64,000 nucleotides of DNA from Methylotuvimicrobium sp. KM2 (GTDB lineage Bacteria > Pseudomonadota > Gammaproteobacteria > Methylococcales > Methylomonadaceae), in NCBI RefSeq assembly GCF_038051925.1, contig NZ_CP150634.1, positions 1,116,001-1,180,000 of the forward strand, given 5' to 3'. A program made the position numbers and the translations under genes. Below are positions 57,446 through 64,000 of this stretch, piece after piece; within the stretch, counting starts at the first letter, position 1, and the number at the start of each line of letters is the position of its first letter. The notes below the pieces were generated by a model. That model saw only the letters and a list, made by a program, of their open reading frames with translations, was not told where the DNA came from and made no database searches.

Positions 57446-57615
57446 AAAGAGCATTTCACCATGAAGATCATGAAGAATAGGAAGTTAATTCAATAACTTA
57501 TTGCGCGTTTGAGTAGAGCATTCGCTCACCAAAAAGGTTAGCGAGAAGATTTAGGTAATTTCTTGAAATCCTTCATGAACTTCATGTGCTTCATGGTAAA
57601 ACTGCCGAATTCAGG
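57446..57615 (+). repeat. Dispersed ~170-bp palindromic repeat, copy B
   Basis: Opposite in orientation to the copy after fliK. GAAGTTAATTCAATAACTT is retained almost unchanged. It lies 56 bp after mlaA. Confidence 0.85.
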
Positions 57616-57686
57616 ATTAATGGTTGTCGTCGTTCGGTCAAAAATATTGAGGAGCGGGGCAGGTTATTTGGACGAGTCTAAACAGT

Positions 57687-57769
57687 GTAGCCCGGATGGA
57701 GCGCAGCGCAATCCGGGAACTTCGAAGCCACGCCATTTCCCGTATTCCGCTACGCTGCATACGGGCTAC
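57687..57769 (+). repeat. REP pair in the mlaA-apt gap
   Basis: G-type first. It lies between the dispersed repeats at 57446-57615 and 57781-57845. Confidence 0.94.
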
Positions 57770-57780
57770 ATGCTGTCGAC

Positions 57781-57845
57781 AGGCGCGGGGCGGGTGATTC
57801 AACCAGCCCTGAACCTTTTGGATTGCCTTGGACATAGTCAGAATT
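57781..57845 (+). repeat. Copy of the 10766-type dispersed repeat
   Basis: Shared core GCGGGGCGGGTGATTCAACC and CCCTGAACCTTTTGG. It starts 11 bp after the REP pair. Confidence 0.7.
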
Positions 57846-57856
57846 TGAGGTTCGCG

Positions 57857-58372
57857 CTAAAAATGAAGCAGCGAATGAACTTCGTATGCTGCAAGCTTTT
57901 CACGTCCTTTTAGAAAATCCAATTCAACGACAAATGCACAGGCTTCGACGGTTGCGCCCAGTTTCTCTACCAATTCGCAACTTGCTTTAGCGGTTCCGCC
58001 TGTTGCCAACAAGTCGTCTATCAATAAAACACGGTCCCCGGTTTCGAACGCATCGCTATGTGCTTCCAGTGTCGCCGATCCGTATTCCAAGTCGTAAGAA
58101 ACGCTTTGTACGTCATAGGGTAATTTGCCCGGTTTTCTAAGCGGTACAAACGGCAATCCCAGCTCCCATGCGACCAATGCGCCGAATATAAATCCCCGCG
58201 CCTCCATGCCGGCTACGGCTGTGATGTCTCTTTCCAAGAACGGATGCAGTAAATGGTGGACTGCAAGTCTTACTGCAACCGGATCTTTGACCAGCGGTGT
58301 AATATCTTTGAAGATAATGCCGGGCTTCGGAAAATCCGGGATGTCTCGGATTTTTTCTTTTAGTTTGTTCAT
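57857..58372 (-). CDS. apt: Adenine phosphoribosyltransferase
   Basis: The 171 residues start NKLKEKIRDIPDFPKPGIIFKDITPLVKDP (Apt signature). The PRPP-binding loop is VLLIDDLLATGGTA, and FIFGALVAWELGLPFVPLRKPGKLPYD is conserved. It converts adenine and PRPP to AMP (purine salvage). The adjacent hopanoid nucleosidase HpnG releases adenine, so the enzyme could recycle it; that link is inference from location only. Confidence 0.96.
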   Translation of the reverse strand: MNKLKEKIRDIPDFPKPGIIFKDITPLVKDPVAVRLAVHHLLHPFLERDITAVAGMEARGFIFGALVAWELGLPFVPLRKPGKLPYDVQSVSYDLEYGSATLEAHSDAFETGDRVLLIDDLLATGGTAKASCELVEKLGATVEACAFVVELDFLKGREKLAAYEVHSLLHF

Positions 58373-58453
58373 AGTTAAAATGTAGAGTTTATATATCGCG
58401 TTCGGGGTGGTTTACTCCCTTTATACTCAAAAAACGGTTAACTTTATGAGTCA

Positions 58454-58620
58454 TTATACCCTTTGCTGGTCAAATTTCGGCGCCGGGGTGTCCGTCAAAG
58501 GACGCCGTGAATACGTCCATGTAGGCTCTGTGACAGCATCCCTGCTGTCAAAGCCTTTGCCGAACACCCCGGTGCCTCCATCATACGTCAATGCCGAAAT
58601 ATGAAGTGCGATAGGTATAT
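58454..58620. mobile_element. MITE-like element with TTATACCC termini, copy 2
   Basis: It starts TTATACCCTTTGCTGG and ends GATAGGTATA, close to copy 1 at 39220. The right terminal repeat has decayed at one base. It is followed at 58650 by the GCTCATCGTTATACATAAG piece of the nested palindrome. Confidence 0.85.
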
Positions 58621-58744
58621 TCACATCCGCTATCGTTCCCATGTTCCAGCGCTCATCGTTATACATAAGTCAAAAATTACCCTTTTGCAAGCTTAACCCA
58701 TGAGACCTCGATGCCATTTATTGTGACTTATCACTCTCGGCCTT

Positions 58745-58831
58745 CCCTCACCTAACGCTAGGTGAGGGACGATCAGGGGATCGCTCCCACAGAGCGTTTT
58801 CCGCTCTCTGTGGGAGCGACGCCTTCGTCGC
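58745..58831. terminator. Three adjacent hairpins after apt region
   Basis: CCCTCACCTA/TAGGTGAGGG (58745-58768), TCGCTCCCACAGAGCG/CGCTCTCTGTGGGAGCGA (58781-58819), and GCGACGCCTTCGTCGC (58816-58831). Such TGTGGGAGCGA hairpins are common in gammaproteobacterial gaps; no T-tract. Confidence 0.5.
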
Positions 58832-58928
58832 GATTTTCGAAGCCACCGACGCTCAACTTCCACGGTTTGTTTCGAAGTCCTAATTATCCTGAATTCAATG
58901 AATTCGCCCCTAGGCGAAGTGCTTTATC

Positions 58929-59105
58929 TTAGAAAAAGCATTTCACCATGAAGATCATGAAGAATAAGAAGTTAACTCAATAACTTGTCATTCGTTTATG
59001 AACAACTTTCGCTCACCCGAAAGGTTAGCTGCAATGTTTAGGTAATCTATTGAAATACTTCATGAACTTCATGTGCTTCATGGTTGAACTGCCGAATTTA
59101 GGTTT
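58929..59105 (+). repeat. Dispersed ~170-bp palindromic repeat, copy C
   Basis: Same orientation as copy B, more diverged in the centre (GTCATTCGTTTATGAAC). Ends are well conserved. It stops 42 bp before the dxs stop codon. Confidence 0.85.
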
Positions 59106-59146
59106 ATCTATGGTCAATCGAGCAAAGCCGGCTTTCGCCAATGATG

Positions 59147-61009
59147 TCACGCGCAAAATTGCTCGATGCTCTGCCGAATGCCTTGGGTATCCAATCCGCA
59201 AAAACTCAGTAATTCCTCGCGCGTACCCTGTTCGATGAAGGCGTCGGGCAGGCCGATATTCAACACCGGCATCACGATTCTTTGTGCCTGCAGAAATTCG
59301 TTGACCGCGCTGCCGGCGCCGCCGGCGACGACGTTTTCCTCGACTGTCACGATGACATCGTGACTCTTGGCCAGTTCCAGAATCAACGCTTCATCGAGCG
59401 GCTTGACGAAACGCATGTTGACGACGGTCGCGCCGAGTTGCTTACCGGCCTCGATCGACGGCGCTACCATGCTGCCGAAGGCGAGCATCGCGATACGTCC
59501 GCCTTGGTGGCGAATTTCGGCCTTGCCGATCGGTAGGGCGGTCATGCTGCAATCGACCGGCACGCCAGGACCCTTGCCGCGCGGATAACGCACCGAAGCC
59601 GGGCCTTTATGAATATAACCGGTATAGAGCATCTGCCGGCATTCGTTTTCATCGGCCGGCGCCATGATCAGCATATTCGGCAAACAGCGCATGTAGGTGT
59701 AATCGAAACTGCCGGCATGGGTCGGGCCGTCCGGGCCGACCAAACCCGCGCGGTCGAGCGCGAACAATACATCCAAGTCTTGCAAGACCACATCGTGTAT
59801 CAATTGATCGTAGCCGCGTTGTAAAAATGTCGAATAGATCGCGACGACCGGCTTTGCGCCCTCGCAAGCCAGGCCCGCCGCCAAGGTTACGGCATGCTGC
59901 TCGGCGATGGCGACATCGAAATAGCGCTTCGGAAAGCGTTCGGAAAATGCGACCAAGCCCGAGCCTTCGCGCATCGCCGGGGTGATGCCGCACAGGCGCT
60001 CGTCCTGCTCGGCCATGTCGCAGAGCCATTGGCCGAACACCTGCGTATAAGTCGGATGCGGAGAAGGAGCCGATTTCGGCAGGCAATCCCGGCTCGGGTC
60101 GAAGGCCGGGACGCCGTGATAGGCAAGCGGGTCTTTCTCCGCCGGCGGATAGCCCTTGCCTTTCTTGGTGACGATATGCAAGAAGCGCGGGCCGGAAATT
60201 TGCTTCAGATTCTCCAGCGTCGACACCAGCATGTCCAGATCGTGACCGTCGATCGGGCCGATATAATTGAAACCCATTTCCTCGAACAAGGTGCCCGGCA
60301 CGATCATGCCTTTCATGTGCTCCTCGGTCTTGCGCGCCAGTTCCCAGACGCTCGGCATGCTGCTCAAGACTTTCTTGCTTTCTTCGCGTACCGAAGAATA
60401 AATCTTACTCGACAGAATCTTAGTCAGATAATTATTCAACGCGCCGACATTCGGCGAAATCGACATATCGTTATCGTTTAGGATCACCAGTAGATTCGCA
60501 TCGATCGCACCGGCATGATTCATCGCCTCGAAGGCCATGCCGCCGGTGATGCTGCCGTCGCCGATGATCGCGACGCAGTGCTTGTCCTCGCCGCGCAAAC
60601 CCGATGCGATCGCCATGCCTAAGGCCGCGCTGATCGACGTGCTTGAATGGCCGACGCCGAAGGCATCGTACTCGCTCTCGTCACGATTCGGAAACGCGCA
60701 GATACCGTCGCGGGTGCGGATCGTCGTCATGCGCTCCTTGCGCCCGGTTAGGATCTTATGCGGATAGGCCTGGTGGCCGACATCCCAGACTAATTGATCG
60801 TGCGGCGTATCGAATACGTAATGCAGCGCCACGGTCAACTCCACGGTGCCGAGACCTGCCGAGAAATGCCCGCCGGAAATACTGACCGTGTGAGTTAGGT
60901 ATTCGCGCAGTTCTTTGGCAAGCGGTTTTAATAGTTCCTTCGGCAGTTTTCTAAGGTCGGAGGGAAGCTTGACGCTGTCTAGTATGGGGAATTTTCCTGT
61001 GATTTTCAT
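59147..61009 (-). CDS. dxs: 1-deoxy-D-xylulose-5-phosphate synthase
   Basis: The 620 residues have the DXS layout: [26 protein letters not shown], the TPP-binding [18 protein letters not shown]...NDNDMSIS, then [48 protein letters not shown] and the C-terminal transketolase domain. It makes DXP from pyruvate and glyceraldehyde 3-phosphate, the first step of the MEP isoprenoid route that feeds farnesyl diphosphate and squalene. It is 84 bp after ispA on the same strand. Confidence 0.98.
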   Translation of the reverse strand: MKITGKFPILDSVKLPSDLRKLPKELLKPLAKELREYLTHTVSISGGHFSAGLGTVELTVALHYVFDTPHDQLVWDVGHQAYPHKILTGRKERMTTIRTRDGICAFPNRDESEYDAFGVGHSSTSISAALGMAIASGLRGEDKHCVAIIGDGSITGGMAFEAMNHAGAIDANLLVILNDNDMSISPNVGALNNYLTKILSSKIYSSVREESKKVLSSMPSVWELARKTEEHMKGMIVPGTLFEEMGFNYIGPIDGHDLDMLVSTLENLKQISGPRFLHIVTKKGKGYPPAEKDPLAYHGVPAFDPSRDCLPKSAPSPHPTYTQVFGQWLCDMAEQDERLCGITPAMREGSGLVAFSERFPKRYFDVAIAEQHAVTLAAGLACEGAKPVVAIYSTFLQRGYDQLIHDVVLQDLDVLFALDRAGLVGPDGPTHAGSFDYTYMRCLPNMLIMAPADENECRQMLYTGYIHKGPASVRYPRGKGPGVPVDCSMTALPIGKAEIRHQGGRIAMLAFGSMVAPSIEAGKQLGATVVNMRFVKPLDEALILELAKSHDVIVTVEENVVAGGAGSAVNEFLQAQRIVMPVLNIGLPDAFIEQGTREELLSFCGLDTQGIRQSIEQFCA

Positions 61010-61093
61010 GAATAAATCGATTCCTTGTTGATCGGTACGGACGCGGTTGCCGACTGATTATGCAGATTAATACCTGAGTGTTCAAGTCGGTTA

Positions 61094-61990
61094 TTAATGA
61101 TCCCGCTGAATAATATAAAGCGACAGGTCGCGAAGCAAATCGGCTTCGGAGCCGAATCCCTTTAAGCTTTCAATGGCTTGCTCATGAAGTTCCTGGGCTT
61201 TTTGCTTTGCTCCGGCTAAGCCGAGTAAGGCAGGGTAAGTCGGCTTGTCGTTGTCCTTGTCCTTACCTTGGGTTTTGCCGAGTGTTGCGGTATCGCTTTC
61301 CTCGTCCAAAATATCGTCCTTGACTTGGAAAGATAGGCCGATGCATTTCGCATAATGATCGAGGCCTTCTGCTTGGTTAGGGTCTATATCGGGCTTCGTT
61401 AATGTCGCCATGTTGACGCTGGCTCGGATTAACGCACCGGTTTTGTGGATATGCATATTTTCAAGCTGAGGCAGCGTCAGTATTGTGCCGACCGATTCTA
61501 AATCGATGGCTTGGCCGCCGACCATGCCTTGAGAGCCGCTAGCCTTGGCCAGCATCGTAATCATTTTTAGACGGCTTTCGGCATCGGCTTGGATGGTTGG
61601 ATCGTCCGCCAAGACTTTGAATGCCAGTGCTTGCAGTGCGTCTCCGGTCAGAATGGCGGTCGCTTCATCATAAGCGATATGGCAGGTCGGCTTTCCGCGC
61701 CTGAGATCGTCGTCGTCCATGGCCGGCAAATCGTCATGTATCAACGAATAAACATGAATGAATTCAACCGCACAGGCCGCTCCGTCTAAATCTTCCGGTG
61801 CAATGCCCAAGGCTTTTCCTGTACAGTAGGTTAGCATTGGCCGCATGCGTTTACCGCCGTCCAGCACGCAATAGCGCATGGCTTCGTGCAATTTTGTCGG
61901 AATTTGATTTTCGCTTGGCAGCCGGGCTTCCAAGGCTCTTTCGACTCGGTTTTGACAAAAGGTCAGATAGTCTTTCAGTGCGTTACTCAT
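61094..61990 (-). CDS. ispA: Farnesyl diphosphate synthase (IspA)
   Basis: The 298 residues carry the two aspartate-rich motifs ([19 protein letters not shown] and [15 protein letters not shown]) and [19 protein letters not shown] near the C-terminus. Length and aromatic residues before the first motif (YSLIHDD) suit a C15 product. It overlaps the xseB stop by 8 bp, in the classic xseB-ispA-dxs order. Its product is the substrate for the squalene synthase gene at 52.8-53.9 kb. Confidence 0.97.
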   Translation of the reverse strand: MSNALKDYLTFCQNRVERALEARLPSENQIPTKLHEAMRYCVLDGGKRMRPMLTYCTGKALGIAPEDLDGAACAVEFIHVYSLIHDDLPAMDDDDLRRGKPTCHIAYDEATAILTGDALQALAFKVLADDPTIQADAESRLKMITMLAKASGSQGMVGGQAIDLESVGTILTLPQLENMHIHKTGALIRASVNMATLTKPDIDPNQAEGLDHYAKCIGLSFQVKDDILDEESDTATLGKTQGKDKDNDKPTYPALLGLAGAKQKAQELHEQAIESLKGFGSEADLLRDLSLYIIQRDH

Positions 61991-62216
61991 CGGTGAAGGG
62001 CTCCAGAGTTTGAGTGCCGTTTTTTTCCAGTAAAATCTGAACTTTCTGTTCGGCTTCCTGCAAGGCTTTTTGGCAGGTTCGGGTCAAAGCGACGCCGCGT
62101 TCAAATGATTTTAACGAATCTTCTAAAGATAGCTCACCTTGTTCCATTTGCTCGACGAGTTGCTCAAGCTCGGCTAGGGACTCTTCGAATAAATTCGTGG
62201 TTTTTTTTTTCGGCAT
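61983..62216 (-). CDS. xseB: Exodeoxyribonuclease VII small subunit
   Basis: The 77 residues ([53 protein letters not shown]) match the XseB helical hairpin. It stabilises and activates the XseA nuclease. It starts the minus-strand operon; the divergent gap 62217-62300 has the promoters of xseB and parE. Confidence 0.96.
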   Translation of the reverse strand: MPKKKTTNLFEESLAELEQLVEQMEQGELSLEDSLKSFERGVALTRTCQKALQEAEQKVQILLEKNGTQTLEPFTDE

Positions 62217-62300
62217 GTAGATAAAATAGTAGGTAGAAATTGGGCGATGGAATCAAACCGGCCATTATATATGAAATTGGATAATGAGTGATTAGGAAGT

Positions 62301-64000
62301 ATGAGTAATGATTACAATGCAGCCGCGATAGAAGTATTAAGCGGCTTGGAACCGGTCCGAAAACGGCCGGGTATGTATACCGATACGACCCGGCCGAATC
62401 ATTTGGTTCAGGAGGTTGTCGACAATAGCGTCGATGAAGCGATAGCGGGACATGCCGATACGATTGCTGTCGTGTTATACAAAGACGGTTCGGTGTCGGT
62501 CGGCGATAACGGCCGAGGAATGCCGGTCGACATTCATCCGGAGCAGGGTATTCCCGGTGTCGAAGTGATTTTGACGCAACTGCATGCCGGCGGGAAATTC
62601 TCGAATAAAAATTATCAGTTCTCCGGCGGTTTGCACGGTGTCGGTGTGTCGGTCGTGAATGCCTTGTCGGCCCAATTGGAGATTGAGGTCAAGCGGGGCG
62701 GTAAGGTGTATCGCATGACCTTTGCCGACGGCGAAAAGCAGAGCGAGTTGACCGAAATGGGCTCGGTGGGCCGCAACAATACCGGTACTTCGGTCAAGTT
62801 TTGGCCGAATGAAAAATATTTCGATTCGAGTAAGATTTCGGTTAGTAAACTCAGGCATGTATTGAGAGCGAAAGCGGTATTATGCCCGGGTCTCAATATT
62901 ACTTTGCAATCCAAATTTACCGATGAGCAATGGCAGTGGTGCTACCAAGACGGCTTAAAGGAATATTTACTCGATCGTGTAGGAGATGCCGAATTTTATC
63001 CCGAACCGCCGTTCATGGGCAAAATGACGTCCGATCATGAAGCGGTCGAATGGGGTATCGTGTGGACGGCGGATAGTTTGCCGGAAGCGATTAACGAAAG
63101 TTATGTCAATTTGGTACCGACCGCGCAAGGGGGCACGCATGTCAATGGTTTGCGGGCCGGCTTGACTGAAGCGATGCGCGAGTTTTGCGATTTCAGAAAC
63201 CTATTGCCGCGAGGCATCAAGGTTTCTCCGGAAGATGTCTGGGAGCACTGCCATTTTATTTTGTCGGTCAAATTGGAAGATCCTCAGTTTTCGGGACAAA
63301 CCAAAGAGCGATTGAGTTCGCGCGAATGTGTCGCGTTCGTCTCGGGCGTTGCTAAAGACGGTTTCAGTCTTTGGCTGAATCAGCATCCCTCCGAAGGCGA
63401 AAAAATTGCCGAAATCATCATTGCCAGCGCGCAAAAACGATTGAAATCCGCCAAGAAAATCGTTCGTAAGAAATTGACATCGGGACCGGCGCTACCCGGT
63501 AAGCTTGCAGATTGTTCCGGTCAGGATATTGGTCGATCCGAGTTGTTTTTGGTTGAGGGCGATTCGGCCGGCGGTTCGGCTAAACAGGCTAGAGACCGAG
63601 AGTTTCAGGCAATCATGCCGCTACGGGGGAAAATCCTAAATACTTGGGAAGTTGATTCGAGCCAAGTCATGGCCTCCCAAGAAGTTCACGATATCGCGGT
63701 GGCCCTGGGCATAGAGCCGGGTTCGGATGATTTGCGAAGCCTGCGCTACGGCAAGGTATGTATTTTGGCAGACGCGGACTCGGACGGAAATCATATTGCA
63801 ACATTGATTTGCGCATTGTTTTACCAACATTTCAAGGCGCTGGTGCAAGCCGGTCATGTTTTCGTTGCAATGCCGCCGTTGTACCGGGTCGATATCGGCA
63901 AAAAAGTCTTTTATGCGCTCGACGAATCCGAGCGGCAAGGCGTTTTGGATCGAATTAAGGCGGAGAAGTTGAAAGGCCAGATCAATGTTCAGCGTTTCAA
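62301..64000 (+). CDS. parE: DNA topoisomerase IV subunit B (ParE), N-terminal part
   Basis: The frame is open from ATG 62301 (AGGAAGT upstream) to the right edge, so there is no stop in the window. The 566 visible residues have the GHKL ATPase motifs VQEVVDNSVDEAIAGHA, VGDNGRGMPVDIHP and FSGGLHGVGVSVVNALSAQ, and the TOPRIM motifs ELFLVEGDSAGGSAKQ and CILADADSDGNHIATL. IHPEQGIPGVEVIL and the length suit ParE rather than GyrB. Topoisomerase IV decatenates daughter chromosomes. Confidence 0.95.
   Translation, partial: MSNDYNAAAIEVLSGLEPVRKRPGMYTDTTRPNHLVQEVVDNSVDEAIAGHADTIAVVLYKDGSVSVGDNGRGMPVDIHPEQGIPGVEVILTQLHAGGKFSNKNYQFSGGLHGVGVSVVNALSAQLEIEVKRGGKVYRMTFADGEKQSELTEMGSVGRNNTGTSVKFWPNEKYFDSSKISVSKLRHVLRAKAVLCPGLNITLQSKFTDEQWQWCYQDGLKEYLLDRVGDAEFYPEPPFMGKMTSDHEAVEWGIVWTADSLPEAINESYVNLVPTAQGGTHVNGLRAGLTEAMREFCDFRNLLPRGIKVSPEDVWEHCHFILSVKLEDPQFSGQTKERLSSRECVAFVSGVAKDGFSLWLNQHPSEGEKIAEIIIASAQKRLKSAKKIVRKKLTSGPALPGKLADCSGQDIGRSELFLVEGDSAGGSAKQARDREFQAIMPLRGKILNTWEVDSSQVMASQEVHDIAVALGIEPGSDDLRSLRYGKVCILADADSDGNHIATLICALFYQHFKALVQAGHVFVAMPPLYRVDIGKKVFYALDESERQGVLDRIKAEKLKGQINVQRF

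Noticed and set aside
58745..58831. Possible tRNA or small RNA from the three hairpins
   Set aside because: The stems do not fit a cloverleaf, lack a T-loop GTTCRA motif, and match common intergenic hairpins.

Overview
The window looks like a chromosomal segment of a gammaproteobacterial methanotroph (Methylococcales; something like Methylotuvimicrobium, Methylomicrobium or Methylobacter). This is inferred from three things: a hopanoid locus that pairs a single eukaryote-type squalene synthase with squalene-hopene cyclase and the aminotransferase HpnO; an EF-P/EpmA/EpmB set; and very dense palindromic repeats between genes. No rRNA, tRNA or CRISPR array was seen.

Layout. 0-9.4 kb is mostly housekeeping: the end of fliJ, a fliK with five 68-residue repeats, two envelope lipoproteins, a 5'-nucleotidase, a frameshifted gene of possible PilZ type, and epmB / efp-epmA. 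9.4-15.4 kb is accessory: an IS3 remnant, an AT-rich lipoprotein gene, a RapA C-terminal fragment, and a toxin-antitoxin (TA) cluster held between two 208-bp inverted repeats. 15.4-21.2 kb is a three-gene RND efflux operon whose first gene is abutted by a 163-bp palindromic element. 21.2-23.1 kb has two more TA modules. 23.3-38 kb is an iron-uptake region built as two roughly mirror-image sets, each with an ECF sigma factor, a FecR anti-sigma, a TonB-dependent receptor and a PepSY membrane protein. 38-38.8 kb is a Phd/PIN TA module. 40-45.6 kb is a dedicated TonB2-type energising operon (DUF3450, ExbB with extended N-terminus, ExbB2, ExbD, TonB, TPR) that could power the receptors. 46-57.4 kb is hopanoid synthesis and lipid trafficking: sqs-shc-hpnG-hpnN-hpnO on the minus strand, and hpnH, hpnM/mlaC and mlaA diverging from it. 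57.8-64 kb carries apt, the xseB-ispA-dxs isoprenoid-precursor operon (feeding squalene) and the start of parE.

The most striking signal is the repeat system. Twenty-three complete and two partial ~82-bp elements are scattered through the window. Each is an inverted pair of two related REP hairpins that begin with GTAG. The two hairpin types differ by compensatory base pairs. A RAYT (REP-associated HUH/Y1 transposase) gene sits at 33.0 kb, bracketed by these elements and starting 38 bp from the nearest one. Several elements lie directly on gene 3' ends and supply stop codons or short C-terminal tails. At least six other families of palindromic or dispersed repeat are interleaved with them, some nested inside one another, and one 223-bp unit is tandemly duplicated inside the TonB operon.
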